64,000 nucleotides of DNA from Nymphaea colorata (GCF_008831285.2 NC_045138.2:7283205-7347204), one strand, 5' to 3'; positions 32,885-45,409 are shown, counted from the first letter of the stretch. Program-made: numbers and translations. The notes: a model not told the origin generated them from the sequence alone.

Positions 32885-34964
32885 TTAGATGGTTGGCTTC
32901 TATGGTGTTATTGTGCCCTTTGAGTTCCAAACTTCCATGCATGTTAGTACTGTTTGGTACTCAAAAGTAGTAGCGACCCTATTTTCTTTCAGCATGGCTC
33001 TTGGGGCTGATAAAATCCATTTGCCTTATGTGCTGGTTTCAGTATGCTGTTGTGATTAAGCTTGATAGTGAGAAAATAAAGCAATTTGCAATTCAAACTT
33101 GGTGACTAAACACGATTAGTTTCGGCGACAATGCACCTAACTTTGTGCCAATTTAAACTTAAAATTAGATCCAAAGTATAACAACAATTAATATTCACGT
33201 CCAAATAACGAAAGAAACTAATGTTACTGCAGCTTTGTTGAATTTTGGGTCTCAAACTTAAAAATTTCTAGGTAAAGATTTTCGAACTTACCAAACCAGT
33301 CGGGCTCTCTCGCCCGCAAAAGGAAACGAGTTATGTGCTCACCTCGTGCCTGGAACATTGTGCACAGGCATATACAATAATAAAAATGCCCCTATTTAAA
33401 GTGAAAAAAGAACATTTGAAAGGGACAAAAAAAGGAGTTATGAAAAAGTTAAAAAAAATAAAATGAACATTTCTTTATGAAAATTTCTAAACTACCCCAG
33501 CCCCCTTCATTTTTCCTTTGTTATATTCTTGTGACGTGCACACTGCGCGATCTCTCTGCAAAAGCATAAAAATAAGTAGAGGGATATATATATGCCTCCG
33601 ACAGATGCTTTTGGAAGAGGTTTAAAATTCAATGGTCAAAATTGTTATAAATGTTTTTTCAAGGAGACAAGTAATTGCTCAAAGTTTGATGTTATGAACT
33701 TAAATAGTTTTAAAGGACGAATACAGTCTAATCTTCCTGATTAACTGCATAGACAGCAATAAGCAGGTGTTGGTTTAGATTGAAGAAGAAAATTAAGAAT
33801 CTACTGCAATGTCACCTAGACTTGCCTGCTCAGGCATCGATGCAGGTGCCGGTGCGAGTGCACCCTCTGTGCAGCTCCCGACTCCATCAATGCAAGTCAG
33901 GTGCCCCTAGCCGCACCTGATTGTGCACCATTGCGCATAAAAAGGAATTGTGCGTAAAAGGAAAAAGAAAGGAAAAGGAAAAAATTGTACCTATCGGCAT
34001 CTTTCTCCTCTCTTTTCATAGACAAACAACAACAACCAGCCACCGATGAAGCCAGAAGCCAACGTCCAGACAGCATCAGTGACTGGCGACCGGTGGAACC
34101 ACGACAGCAGCCCCAGTAATTTTAAAGAACGCGCCACCGGCACCTCTTATTCATGTAATATAGATCAAAAGATACTTACCATCATTTGATTCAGTGTAAA
34201 TGAGCTTCCAATGATGAGGAATAATATTAAGTCGTCCATTGAAATTCACCAAAAGATGAGCAGTACTTACGTCAATGTTTCAAAATGTTTTATGCTATAT
34301 TTCTTCCGATTTTCTTAAACCAACTTTTTTAATGTTATCTATAGTAGAATAATTTATACATGTTTATATTTGCAGATTTTTTTTTCTTCATTCTAATCAA
34401 AAGATGTGAACCTCTAGCCCAAGGGGCATAGGGCTGGCAGATTATTGAGAGTTTAATTTTCATAAGCGCTACTCATCCACATTGTAAATAGTTGCAATGT
34501 GACATCCTAGTTGACAGGTGTACTATAAGTCGACCAATGTCCCCAAGCAGCAGGGGAAAGCTTCAGCCTTTCTTCGAGTGGCTTTTGTTCACTGAATAAT
34601 ACTAGAAATTCTGAGAATGAGAAATCAGATAGAGTAAAGGTAACATTTGATTCAAATCTCCTCGGTTGATGTACAATGCATAATATTGGTTGACATGGAC
34701 TGAAACGGCAGGAGACAGAGGACATTGAAGATTCAATACATGTTAGACGATACCTAAAATTATTAATAGCAATTGGTAACCAACAGAGTAGTTTCATTAC
34801 CTGCTCCTCCAGTCAGCACTAGTAAAGTTTCTATTAAATATTATATAGGGTCCTGCACTGCACAGTCCTTTCACAAGGGATGAAGTGGTTGGGCATTGTG
34901 GGTAACGCTGTCTTCTTAGTTGTGTCAGGTTTTTTTCAAATCAGGCAGATTGGTAAAGAAAGTT
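32885..34964. other. Unassigned region after the dirigent cluster
   Basis: About 2.1 kb, AT-rich. No gene recognised. The minus-strand frame at 34797-34507 (96 codons, ending KLSPAAWGHWSTYSTPVN) has unusually even codon content and may be an exon of an unknown gene, but no domain or splice context supports it. The remainder shows only short frames. Confidence 0.35.
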
Positions 34965-35740
34965 AACAGATCACAAGTTGCCTTGATTCCGATCAAGATG
35001 CGACAAGTTTAAGAGACTTCCGGCCTCTTGCTTTATATAACTGTATTTATAAAATCATCATTAAATTGATGGTTAGAAGGGTATGTTTTGCAGAACTATG
35101 CACAAAATCAAGGAGCATTTGTTCCTTAAAGAAATATTCAAGAACAAACACTAATGGTGTCCCCTTTTCCTTGGTTTTTTTCCTGAAATTTGGGTGTCAA
35201 AAATTATGACATGTGTCACTTCTCTCTCATCTGTTGTCCTTTTCAACGGAAGAAAGATTAATTAAGATGGCAGGAAATGGCCAAGAATATTTTAATCCCT
35301 AAAATTGCCGGTACTGAATTACTACACAGGAGCTTCTTTTTTGCATATGATATTATGACAGGGTGTAGAGCTGATAATCACTACATATCTTGTGTTAAAA
35401 TTGTCTTGAGTGAATTTGTAAAAGATACTGGGCTTTCTTCCAATACTCAAAAGTCTTGCTTTATTCCTTTTATTGTTCAATGTGGTAAAATTCAAGAAAT
35501 AGTTGATATTTTGAGCTAGGGCCCGGCTAATCTTCCTATTCCATGTCTTGGAATTCCCTTGTTCACAGGAAACATGAAGGTAGATTATTGTACTGCTCTA
35601 AAGGATAAGGTTTGTAAGATAAGGGCATGGGCAACATTCAGAAGATCTTGTGTTTGTTTTCAAGTACTACATCTTGCGCTGAGGAGTGGCAACGCATGAA
35701 TGTTGTCATTCAATGCCCTTTGATTGCAAAAAAGATGTCA
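34965..35740 (+). pseudogene. LINE ORF2 fragment (RT), decayed
   Basis: Plus strand, three frames. Near 35010-35090 it reads FRPLALYNCIYKIIIKLMVRR, the RT block seen in plant L1 ORF2. About 110 bases are missing after 35155 compared with the related copy at 38236. Later: a GRK block near 35255, FAYDIMTG at 35339-35362 with YD in place of the catalytic A/D pair, VKDTGLSSNTQKSC at 35420-35457, and PCLGIPLFTGNMKVDYC near 35545. Inactive. Confidence 0.65.
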
Positions 35741-36458
35741 TATTATGTGAAAAAAATTCAGTCCCAGAGTGGAAATGAAGCTTGTTCACGCACGTTTGGA
35801 ACTGAGTTTCAATCATGCATATCAAATGTTGAATATATAAAAATGTTCATACTTATATCTCATGAGATATGTCCATGTGCAATGTGAAAAAACATCAATA
35901 ATAGTTAAAAAGTAATGGGCTGAGGCCATTTGACTGTTCTCCAGACATCACAATGAATCAATTGAATAAACCAACTGGCCTTTCCTCAAGCTCTAGAAAA
36001 TATAATCCATTATGTAACCTACCCTTCCCAATCCGCTGTCTCGATTGAGCATCGACGGTCCTGGATAATACAAGAATTATCATTAAAGATTACGTCGCAT
36101 TGATTTTCAATGGAAAGTTTCAAACCTAGATGAGGTTGAACAAAAAACACAAAATATTGGACAAGATAAATGAAGTTTTGAAGTAACTGGCCAACATGAG
36201 TGGCAGTAGCGTGACAGTGGAGGAGGAAATACTAGAGATGGCAGTGGTCACGTGGTTGCCCTCTCCGCTTTTTCGCATATACAAAAACATTTTGAAAAGT
36301 TGTATTTCGGTTTATGTTAAAATTTTAAAACTATAGTTGAGCTTCTCCAACTAAAAATTCATAGCTCTGCTCTTGAATATGAGAAAGGTAAATCATACTT
36401 GAAAGATTTACTTTAAAGTTATGAGTATCAAGAAAGTCCATAAATTGTTCCGATACCA
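35741..36458. other. Unassigned region
   Basis: About 0.7 kb. The part next to the small LTR (36330-36458) gives, on the minus strand, a short open frame following a primer-site-like sequence, so it may be the interior of that LTR element. The rest shows nothing recognisable. Confidence 0.35.
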
Positions 36459-36621
36459 TGATAAAGTACAAGAGAGAGGGAAAGAAAATTGGTTGTTTTG
36501 TTGACAAAAGATTACAAAGGACATATTTACAATACAAAACAGTAATCGATGGAAATCCTTTCCCAAGTCACGCGTGTTTGATTTGTCAATGTAATTATGG
36601 ACATTTTTTATATATTCAACA
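36459..36621 (-). repeat. Small LTR (163 bp) of a copia or TRIM-like element
   Basis: On the minus strand it runs TGTTGAATATATAAAAAATG ... TTGTACTTTATCA and is followed at once by TGGTATCGGAAC (36447-36458), one change from the usual tRNA-Met primer-site core. No partner LTR is visible to the left within 1 kb. Confidence 0.5.
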
Positions 36622-37389
36622 ATCAAGCACTGGACATGAGTAAAACCACATGTTTCTCCAACATGGTGTTCTTAAAACATACATGGGAAACATGTGTTTG
36701 AAATAATATAAATAGTCTTTTCTAAAAAGCCTTTTAGGTATGATGCACATATTAAATTACTATAGTATGTGTCACCTGCCCCCTATGACATTTGAAGCAG
36801 GGATTAACCACGTGCACCATTGACCACCTATTCCATCCTATTTTTGTATTGTTTTTATTGCACATATTAAATTACTATAGTATGTGTGACCTGCCCCCAT
36901 GACATTTGAAGCAGCAGTTGGCCAGCTACCAATCTGTAATATCGTCTGGTCCAGAAAATTCTCAAAATAAAACTAATGTAGTGGTTGGATTTTTCCTTCT
37001 TTTTTTAACATTTAGGATATGAGAATCCACCCTCCCAAACATGTTTGGTCCTGAACTTATAACTTGATCTCACATTATTCACTTGGTGGTTGGCTGGAAT
37101 ATTAAAATAATATTGGTCCGCATCTGGCCAAGGACGGACCAAAATATTTTGACCATCCACAGTAATGATTGGTAGATCTCAGACCACCTAGGTAAGAGAT
37201 AAAAACAGACCTCTTAAATTTATTGTTAAAAATGTATTAAACAAAATATGAACCTTCTATTGTGTTGTATAAACATTAATTTTACATAAATCAGGCTTTA
37301 GTTCAAATCATTTTTTTAATTGATCTTTCCACTATCAAATTTTGACGAGAGCTGTACATTTTTATTATTAAAAAACATTATTTACGCAA
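36622..37389. other. Unassigned AT-rich region with a short direct repeat
   Basis: No gene. The block gcacatattaaattactata with the following tgtgtcacctgcccc sequence near 36743-36800 recurs at 36860-36915 (about 116 bases apart). Confidence 0.45.
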
Positions 37390-37765
37390 AAATATGACCT
37401 ACTTAATTAATGTATGTTTCTCACCAAATCACTTTTAAGATCATATTTATAAGGTTAGGTAGCAATATATATTAATAACTAATTTTAATAGGTTTGGCTT
37501 TTGCCTCTTACTCGCCTAGATTTTACCAGGTTTTCTATATATTATATATTATATATTATATTATATTATATTATATATTATATTATATTATATATTGTAT
37601 TGTATTATACTACAGTATATGCATATATGCACACTATCAATATCATAGAAGCCCAATGGAGGAGATTGGGAGACTAAAGAGTCAGTCATACAGGGTTGCT
37701 GTAACCTTCAGCTCGACTCTCCCTTAAGAAAACATGTAGGAAGACTTTTAGAATAAACTAAAACT
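37390..37765 (+). repeat. Segmental duplication, copy 1
   Basis: Matches 38605-39000: cctacttaattaat, ttctcaccaaatcactttta, ggtttggctttt/ggtttggttttt, actcgcctag, and the tail cccttaagaaaacatgtag. Contains its own AT repeat of tatat/tatta units at 37538-37600. Confidence 0.75.
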
Positions 37766-38009
37766 TGTATGAACAATGAAATCAGTAAAGAAAACGACAC
37801 TTTTAACCTCGTGAACAATAAATTGAATAAGACTACTGAATTTTTTTTGAGGGGCCCAATTTTTTTTTTGTTATTTTAAAATTTTATGGGGGGAAGATAA
37901 AATGTTCGAGAATATTTGCATGTAATTTTCTTTTTAAGATAGGAATGTGGCACACCTAGCTAAGCTAACAGCTTATAGGCAGTCAGTCCTTGTTGCCATT
38001 AAGTTTTGT

Positions 38010-38215
38010 ACGTCATCTCCATGTACACAACAAGTGTATGCCAGGGTAGACCTTATTACCATTATACAAATCCACTTTAATGCTTTAACATTGCTGACAA
38101 TGGTATGAGTTAATGAGTATGAGCTAATGAGTATGAGATAGCCACACTGCTACTTAGAGGTGTATATTAGTCATAACGATCTATATATATGGACTGACAA
38201 TCATTTGGTATGAGC
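38010..38215 (+). repeat. Displaced copy of the dirigent 3' flank
   Basis: Homologous to 28680-28890 (copy A downstream region): acaacaagtgtatg, tgctttaacattgctgacaa, aatgagtatgagatag, gtgtatattagtcataac. No dirigent coding sequence accompanies it. Confidence 0.7.
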
Positions 38216-38224
38216 TTTATCGAA

Positions 38225-38580
38225 TCCCAAAACCTTATATAACTGTATTTATAAAATTATCACTAAATTGACGGTTAGAAGACTGAAAAGTAAGTTTTGC
38301 AGAATTATAAACAAAGATCAAGGAGCATTTGTTCCTTAAAGAAATATTCAAGAACAAATACTAATGGTTCATGAGCTGGCCAATAGTTTACCGAACCATA
38401 AGAAGAATCCAATATTGCTCAAATTACATATTTCAAAAGCGTAAGATAGACTGGATTCAGATTTCTTGAAATAGTGTCTCCTTTTCCTTGGTTTTTCCTG
38501 AAATTTGGGTATAAAAAATTATGACATATTTCACTTCTCCCTAATTTGTTGTCCTTATCAACGGAAGAAAGGGGAGATTT
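38225..38580 (+). pseudogene. LINE ORF2 RT fragment, second copy
   Basis: Related to 35020-35270 but retaining the segment missing there: LYNCIYKIITKLTVRRLK, KDQGAFVPKRNIQEQILMVH, ELANSLPNHKKNPILLKL, then ISKA. Stops are present. The 3' part reads CVTSLSFVVLINGRKGE in one frame. Confidence 0.6.
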
Positions 38581-38604
38581 CTTTATCAGTATTCTTCATT
38601 TTGA

Positions 38605-38677
38605 AATAACGACCTACTTAATTAATATATGTTTCTCACCAAATCACTTTTAAGATCATATTTATAAGGTTAGGTTG

Positions 38678-38752
<75 letters not shown>

Positions 38753-38760
38753 GGGTTTGG

Positions 38761-38797
<37 letters not shown>

Positions 38798-39000
38798 GGG
38801 TTTGGTTTTTGTCTCTTACTCGCCTAGTTTTTACAACTTCTATATATTATATTATACTACAGTTTATATACATATATACGCACTATTATAGAAGCTGAAT
38901 GGAAGAGACTGGGAGAGGAACGATTCAGTCATAGAGGATTGCTGTAACTTTCAACTCGATCTCCCTTAAGAAAACATGTAGAAAGATTTTAGAATAAAGT
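38605..39000 (+). repeat. Segmental duplication, copy 2
   Basis: Second copy of the 37390-37765 block, enlarged by a TA microsatellite and a repeated atgggtttggtt unit. Confidence 0.75.
38681..38795. repeat. (TA)n microsatellite, interrupted
   Basis: Pure TA from 38681 to 38750, then atgggtttggt, then TA again from 38762 to 38795. The flanking unit atgggtttggtt is itself duplicated across it. Confidence 0.95.
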
Positions 39001-41118
39001 TACATTTTAGGTAAATTTTGAAGCAATATGCTTGGATGCCTACTCAATTCAACCCCAAAGAAAAGCCTAGGAATCAATCGCAATCTTAGTTCTAAATTAA
39101 CTTAGAACTTGGAATTGCAAAATCAAATCTTCTACTGATTTTGAAATGAAATTTCGAATTCAAATTCAATTAAACCTAAAGTGGAGCTCTAAAATCAATC
39201 TGAACCAAAGCCAAGGAGCTTAAGTCTGAAATTCAATTTCAATTTGGATTTAAAATATCAATCTAAACTGGAAACAAAGGAAGTGGATGGTGACAAAGAG
39301 AAGGTGAAAGCCGGGGGGCGAAGGTTGTGGTGGAAGCAACGGTGGCAATAAGGCGGCCAATGGGTGGAACAAGGGAAGGGGGAGGAGAGAGAGAAGAGAA
39401 AGCGGATGAGACCAACAAAAAAGGAAGGATGGAGGAGACCGGGTGAGTGCAGATGTCGGGTGGCAACAACCTGGCAGACAACGACGCAAAGAGTGGGCGG
39501 TGAGTGAGAGAGAACGTGGGAGAGTAGAGCAGAAGAGGCCAGGGCAAAAGGTTAGAGGATGCAAGATGGGGTGGAGAAGGCAAAGGCGGCAGCCACTGTG
39601 GGCAGACGCCAAAGCAATGAGGACGGGGGCGGGGACAGCACCTACATGGGGAGCAACGCGAGAGAGAGACAGAGAGGACACTCACGAATGCTTGATGATT
39701 AGCGGCGTTGGCACCAGCAAACCAAGTCACGAGATAACTTCCGTTCGGTGGGCTTGAAGAGGGAGATCGAACTGCTGATATAGGTCAGGCAAACAAAAGA
39801 GAGTTTACAAAAAAGGTAATTGTAACGATGCGTGAAATTGGGGTTTCTGGCACTATTGGGCCACTTGTTACAGCTTTGTGTCTTCATCATTGTGTTAAGT
39901 CACCGACTCTTCTACCGGACTCTTCTATTTTAAAATCGAGTGCTCACTACTCTAACTCACACCTGAACCCAATTAAAATGATATATTACTAAATTATTTA
40001 TATAATATATGTTGTTATGATATTTTTCTATGCAATACAAGTTATATACATTAATAACTAAATTATAATAATAATATATACATGCTTATTTTGTTATATA
40101 TATAATAAATTAATAATAATAATAAAATACTCTCATCGCATTGCTACACCTAAATTTTTTAAAATGTGCCGCTCCAGCACCCGCACGAACACCCACACCC
40201 CGCAGGGTGATATATCCATGTGGCACTGTTTTTGGTTGGTGCCACAACAAGTTTTATGCCATCAACAGCACTTTGTGACCAAAGTTAGTTCCCATACTGG
40301 TGCACAAAAAAAAAATTATAAGATACAAATGAAAATTAAAAAAAGTAAAATGATTATAAAGGACATGTTTTTTTTTATTACAAAAACACCCCTTTCTTTT
40401 CCTGTGTACATAAGCAGCACACGCATAACTACGCACACAGCATTTACTGATGACCAAAACTGGTTTTATGCCCCATAGTGGTGCACCAAATTGAGTCAGG
40501 GAACAATGCTAGTTCGTATAATGATGAAAGGTATTTCACCTCCAATGTTAAGGCAGATGATGTCATTGATTGGGCCCACACTAGTGCTAGCTCATTCATG
40601 CGAGTGAATGTCATTTCACTTGCAACGATGAAAGAGCTCAACCATTTTAAGACAACAATCGTACAAGAATGTGCTTGTGCCCTTTCACCTATGTGAAAGG
40701 ACTGAAAATACAAGTTGCCCTCACTTTCTTTTAGATTGCTTATAGATAACTAAATCAATAACAGATCGTTTCCTCAAGAAATTTTGTTTAAGGGGACAAT
40801 CTTCCATATCAGTTCTGAAAAGGAACTCAAAATCTTCTATTTTCTTGATATCAGCCTCCAGATAAATAATGCTAGATCACTTAATGCTGGAACATGCCCA
40901 AAAGAGGAAGGCCTTTTCGTTTATTTATTGCTCGTCTCAACTCAGATTTTAAGTAGGTGGGAGCAATAAAGAAACGTGGATCCTCGTTTCGAAGTTATGG
41001 GCTAAAGTGAGGCTCTTGTTGAGAAAATTAGAAACGTGACTGTCTTCTGAGATCATGGGCAAGAGATACACAGCCAAATGAGATTTTTTTTTTCACCTCT
41101 ATTCCCTAATATAGGTTT
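39001..41118. other. Unassigned region before the GTPase gene
   Basis: About 2.1 kb. 39250-39760 is purine-rich on the plus strand and gives overlapping low-complexity frames on both strands (100-155 codons), which I treat as compositional artefacts. 39960-40140 is strongly AT-rich. A pair of related blocks (gaccaaa...tggtgcac near 40278 and 40452) may mark a small degraded transposon. No gene is supported. Confidence 0.4.
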
Positions 41119-41253
41119 TTGGATCTGATCTGTAGTCGAACCTATGGTCCAAACCCGTTCATTTTTGTTGGCCTGCCCATGGGCCGTTATCCTTCCAGTT
41201 TTAAAGGGAAAAATCTCATGACCTTCGGCCTTTTTTGCTCTGCCAAGAGCACA

Positions 41254-44185
41254 ATGGCAGTGGCGCAGCTCTCTGCCTCTTTGCTTCCACCTGCCGGTCG
41301 ACCTAATAACTCACTCAGACGGAGGGGGAAGAAGACCATTTTCACTCCCTTCCCCTATAGTATCCGATGTCCATCTGCTCAAAGCGCGCGGGCATCCGTT
41401 GTTTCTGCTCAATCGGCCACCATAGTTCAGGTCGTTTCGTTGCACCAGTAGTCATTTCTTACCCTCGCCTTCACTTGAATCATTTACTTTCCTTTCTTAG
41501 TGGTAATCTATGCTTCTAATGGCGTTCATTTCATCAAACTAGATAATTTTCGAGCATAAAATACTTGAAAATAGATAATAGATGTCCAAGTAGTTCTTTT
41601 GTTTCTTAATCCACCTTACTGTAGACGGAGACGTTGGTATTTTATTCGACATAATGGTTTTTGGGATTTTCGTTTCCCTGCTTGCCTTCTTGTTTAGTAT
41701 AATGGAAAGAAGAGTGGGATTACCTTGTTGATCAGTTAATAGACAACCTTCGGGCATCCACTTATACGAAAAGAGGGATAATCTGGTGTGCTGAAATATC
41801 CCAACGTTACCTCCTGGTGGGTCCATTCAACTACACACATCACCAACCTTCCCCTTTCCCGTCTTCCTCTTGTAGAAGAAATTGATGATTAGCAAATAAG
41901 GAATTCATTCAGCTACGTCAAAACACGAGGTCGACATTTTTTGGATGAAGCAAGTGAAATTAGGGCATTACTTTGAGTGGTGTTGTGTCATGTGGCTGTC
42001 GAAAGTAGAAGTCTTAGGCATCTGAAGAAATTTAGAGCATGTTCACATAAGTCGAACCAGGCATGCACAGTATAAAGGTTTTTTTGAAAATTATGCTTTC
42101 AGATACTGGATGGTTTTTTCTAGCAATGTAGTAACAGACATTACATAATTGGATGGTTTCATACTCGGCAAGGTGGCAAGATTTATGTTATAGGTTGATT
42201 CTTGTAAGGAATAAAGCATAAAGATCGGGTAGAATTAGCATGTTAGTACTATCTGTCTGGTCAGATGAATGATTTCTGTTTGACAATCTACTTCGTGATA
42301 ATATTAGCAAATGAAAGTTGCTTCAGCAGTCAAGGAGCTGATTGAATGTTCTCTCAGTTTCTGCATGATAGACTTGATCTAGTAAGAAAAGATGTCTTCC
42401 CATACGCACAATACCTGTGATGAGGCAAAACTACTAAGATACTCATAGGTGGAAGTTGTAAGAACCTAATCAAACCTCATAAATTTGTTTCTCATAATTT
42501 TTTTAGCTAGAATTGGAAGTTAGATCATGTTTCAAGTTTCATCCATTTTTTATTGACCAAAGAAGTTCCAGTCATGACTTCAAGGAGCTGATTGAATGTT
42601 CTCTCAGTTTCTGCATGATAGACTTGATCTAGTAAGAAAAGATGTCTTCCCATACGCACAATACCTGTGATGAGGCAAAACTACTAAGATACTCATAGGT
42701 GGAAGTTGTAAGAACCTAATCAAACCTCATAAATTTGTTTCTCATAATTTTTTAGCTAGAATTGGAAGTTAGATCATGTTTCAAGTTTCATCCATTTTTT
42801 ATTGACCAAAGAAGTTCCAGTCATGACTTCATGTGGTAATGACAGGAAGGATTTATCTCCAGCACATTGCCACCTGAACCATCAGCTGCCTCCATGGCTT
42901 GGCAGGAAGGTTTCAGCCTTAAGGCAGTGAAAGGCACCTCAGATGTCAATTCTTTACATTCTCCAATAACAACTTGAGATAAGCTAGATAAGCATGGAAA
43001 CCATTTAGTTCATGTTTTGCAATATAAGATTACATACTTTTCTAAAAGTATAGTAAGTTACTGTTCATCCCCTTGAAGAACCTTCTTTTGAATCACAAAT
43101 CTATGTAATCTGACCAAGTAAGCCAGGTTGTTCAAGTTGGTAAGCTCCGACCTGTGGAAAAATTGGAAACAAAATGTAGAAAAATGGTGATTTCTACTTA
43201 GCATGTACATTGAAGTAGCAAGATTTACCCTCTATACTTGTTTGTGTTCTGAGTATCTAAAAGGTTATCGTAATATCTATCTAATTCCACAATGTGCAAT
43301 ATGTGTCCTCCTGCAGATTCCTGGAGGAAGGTCTTCAAGTTGGCAACCTATGGAAGGAGGTGATTTCAATTATGCATCATTGGGGTCCCAAACAACTAAT
43401 GAGTGGGCTAATCTTGATGCTGATCTTTATCAATCGATAAAAGCTTTACGCCCGGTGCAGGTGCATAAAGCATGCCATATTTTATTTTTATCTGCTTATG
43501 GTTGTAGGTTAGGATTGAATCGCATGATTTTGATGGATTCCTGTGTGCTTTCTCTGCTTATAATTCTATGTCATCTAAGGAGAGATCATTTGCAGTGGTA
43601 TCCAGGTCATATTGCAAAAACTGAGAAAGAATTGAAGGATCAACTTAAATTGATCGATGTTGTGATAGAGGTTCGAGATGCAAGAATTCCTTTGTCAACA
43701 AGCCATCCACAGGTGAATGTCTGAAATCCTTATTGAAATGCTAATTTCCTGTAGCTTTTTTTGTGCAACTCACAAAGGTATGTTTTGGCTTTTCTAAACA
43801 CTAGATTCTAGGTTTCTCAGTTCTTGGTTTTGCATGCATAGATGGACTCATGGCTTGGAAATCGGCGAAAAATACTAGTTTTAAACAGGGAAGACATGAT
43901 ATCTTCTGCAGATAGGAATGCATGGGCTACATACTTTGCAAGGCAAGGAATAAAGGTGGTTTTTGCCAATGGGCAACTTGGAATGGTATCGAACATATTT
44001 TCTTTGCTTTTTCTTTTTCTTGTCGGTTATCAGTTTTTCTTTGTTTGGTCATAGGTGGATGGGTGAGTCAATGCTCATTCCATGTGGTTAAACTACAGGG
44101 GACTATGAAACTTGGAAGGTTGGCAAAGTCATTAGCTCTTGTTGTGAATGCTAAACGCAGGAAGAAAGGACTTCTCCCACGGCCA
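41254..44185 (+). CDS. DGP3: DAR GTPase 3-like chloroplast GTPase (YlqF/RbgA type), first five exons only
   Basis: Exons by splice sites and homology pattern: 41254-41430, 43317-43460, 43596-43712, 43842-43985, 44099-44185, all phase 0 with GT...AG introns. Exon 1 ([13 protein letters not shown], Ser/Arg-rich) looks like a chloroplast transit peptide. Exon 2: [15 protein letters not shown] to ALRPVQ. Exon 3: [19 protein letters not shown] and [14 protein letters not shown]. Exon 4: [17 protein letters not shown], where NRED is G4 of a circularly permuted GTPase, then FANGQLGM (G5 region). Exon 5: [26 protein letters not shown], ending at a good donor GTGAGT. The G1-G3 exons (P-loop) are not visible in the remaining 19.8 kb. 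YlqF/RbgA proteins assist large-subunit ribosome assembly; the plant homologue is plastidial. The gene is either truncated or has a very long intron beyond the window. An in-frame upstream ATG at 41119 is possible. Confidence 0.85.
42331..42829 (+). repeat. Tandem duplication of 250 bp in intron 1 of the GTPase gene
   Basis: Unit 42331-42580 (caaggagctgattgaatgtt ...) is repeated at 42581-42829 with, by eye, a single length change in a T run (aattttttta versus aatttttta). Both copies end agtcatgactt(c). Confidence 0.9.
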
Positions 44186-44747
44186 GTGAGTCTCATGAAT
44201 TTCTGAAACTGGAGTCTTTTGCTTTCTGAAACAAAGGACATGTATACGCATTTGTGACTCTGTTGCATTATAGCTCCCATTACTGTCTTTTTCCACAGCA
44301 TAATTTCAGCATAATTTTGAAATTAATATATGTGCCTGAAATGGGTGTTCTTGTATTTTTATTTATATATTAGATTTTAGTGTTCTTTTTTTTTTCGATC
44401 ATTTATAACAGCAACAATAGTTATTGTTAACTCCAGAGCATGTGATGATCAAGAAGCATACTGGAACCTGTGGTGGGGTGAGGCTCTTGTTTAGTTTCTT
44501 ATGTGTTATAATGTCTGTTGTATTTCGCATTCATATGGGGAACTTAGCTTTGTTAGATGTTATCCCTATTGTTTCGTACTTATTGAAATTACACATTCCT
44601 GCTGTTGATTTTCTTTGTTTTATAATTTGGAATAGTTTATGTTCCCATATTTTTCTTGTCCAGTTTAACTTCACTATAGGCTTTTGACTTTTCTGGTGGC
44701 TGTTCTCATGCTCTAAACATTTCTTTAACAACGAGAAATAAGAAAAT

Positions 44748-45409
44748 CTATGTTGCGTGGACGTGGACACGGGTGTCAATGTCGGACAAGAGTACGAGTG
44801 TTAGATACAACAAGTCTTAAAAATTTAGACACTTGAACATGGCTGTGTGTGTGTGTGTGTGTGTGTGCGTGTACTGTTATAGAGAAATAAAAAAATTCAC
44901 AAGCAAAGAGTGACAAAATATTGATTTAAAAATGTTATACAATTAATTAATTGTTTAGTAGATTTATTTTTTTACATTTGTAAATATTTTTTATATTAAG
45001 ATTACTTTAGTCTAATTAAAAATTTGATTAAATAAAATAAAGTTTTAAAGGAATTGTTTTTAAAAGATGACCATGGGTCATCTTTTTCAAAGGATGATAG
45101 ACCCCTGTCATCCTTTTTAAAGGTCAGCAAGGGGTGCAAAGAGACCGAGAGAGAACAGAACGCCTGTTTTCCTTTTTAAATGGATGATAGGCCCCCTTGT
45201 TGTCCTTCTTAAGTGATGACAAGGAGATGGAGAGAGAAAAGAGAGAGAGAGAGATGACCTAAAAACCGGAAGAAGGAGAGGGAAAGAAAATGAGAAGTGA
45301 GAGAAAGGGGAAAAAAGTGACACCTGCTGGACAGTATCATAGTTTAAAAATTGGCTGGACATGGCTGGACATGACACTTCATAGTTTTTAAAGTGTCCAT
45401 GCAACATAG
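44748..45409. mobile_element. Non-autonomous hAT-like element, 0.66 kb
   Basis: Left end CTATGTTGCGTGGACGTGG, right end read inward CTATGTTGCATGGACACT. Flanks share AGAAAA on both sides (imperfect target duplication). The interior holds a TG repeat, short tandem blocks of ggatgataggcccc type, and no protein. The end motif CTATGT(T/C)(G/A)CATGG is shared with the transposase-bearing element ending at 54402. It lies just after exon 5 of the GTPase gene. Confidence 0.65.
44844..44872 (+). repeat. (TG)n microsatellite
   Basis: About 14 TG units with one interruption (gtgcgtgt). A shorter TG run lies at 45766-45780. Confidence 0.9.

Noticed and set aside
34507-34797. Possible exon of an unknown gene (96 codons, minus)
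   Set aside because: No recognisable domain, no matching exon nearby and no clear splice sites; kept only as a remark in the region entry.
39250-39757. Overlapping frames of 104-155 codons on both strands
   Set aside because: Purine-rich/pyrimidine-rich composition keeps several frames open at once; translations are low-complexity (Ser/Leu/Pro or Arg/Glu) with no domain.
40220-40490. Small transposon between tggtgcca-type repeats
   Set aside because: The repeats are direct, not inverted, and no target duplication was found.
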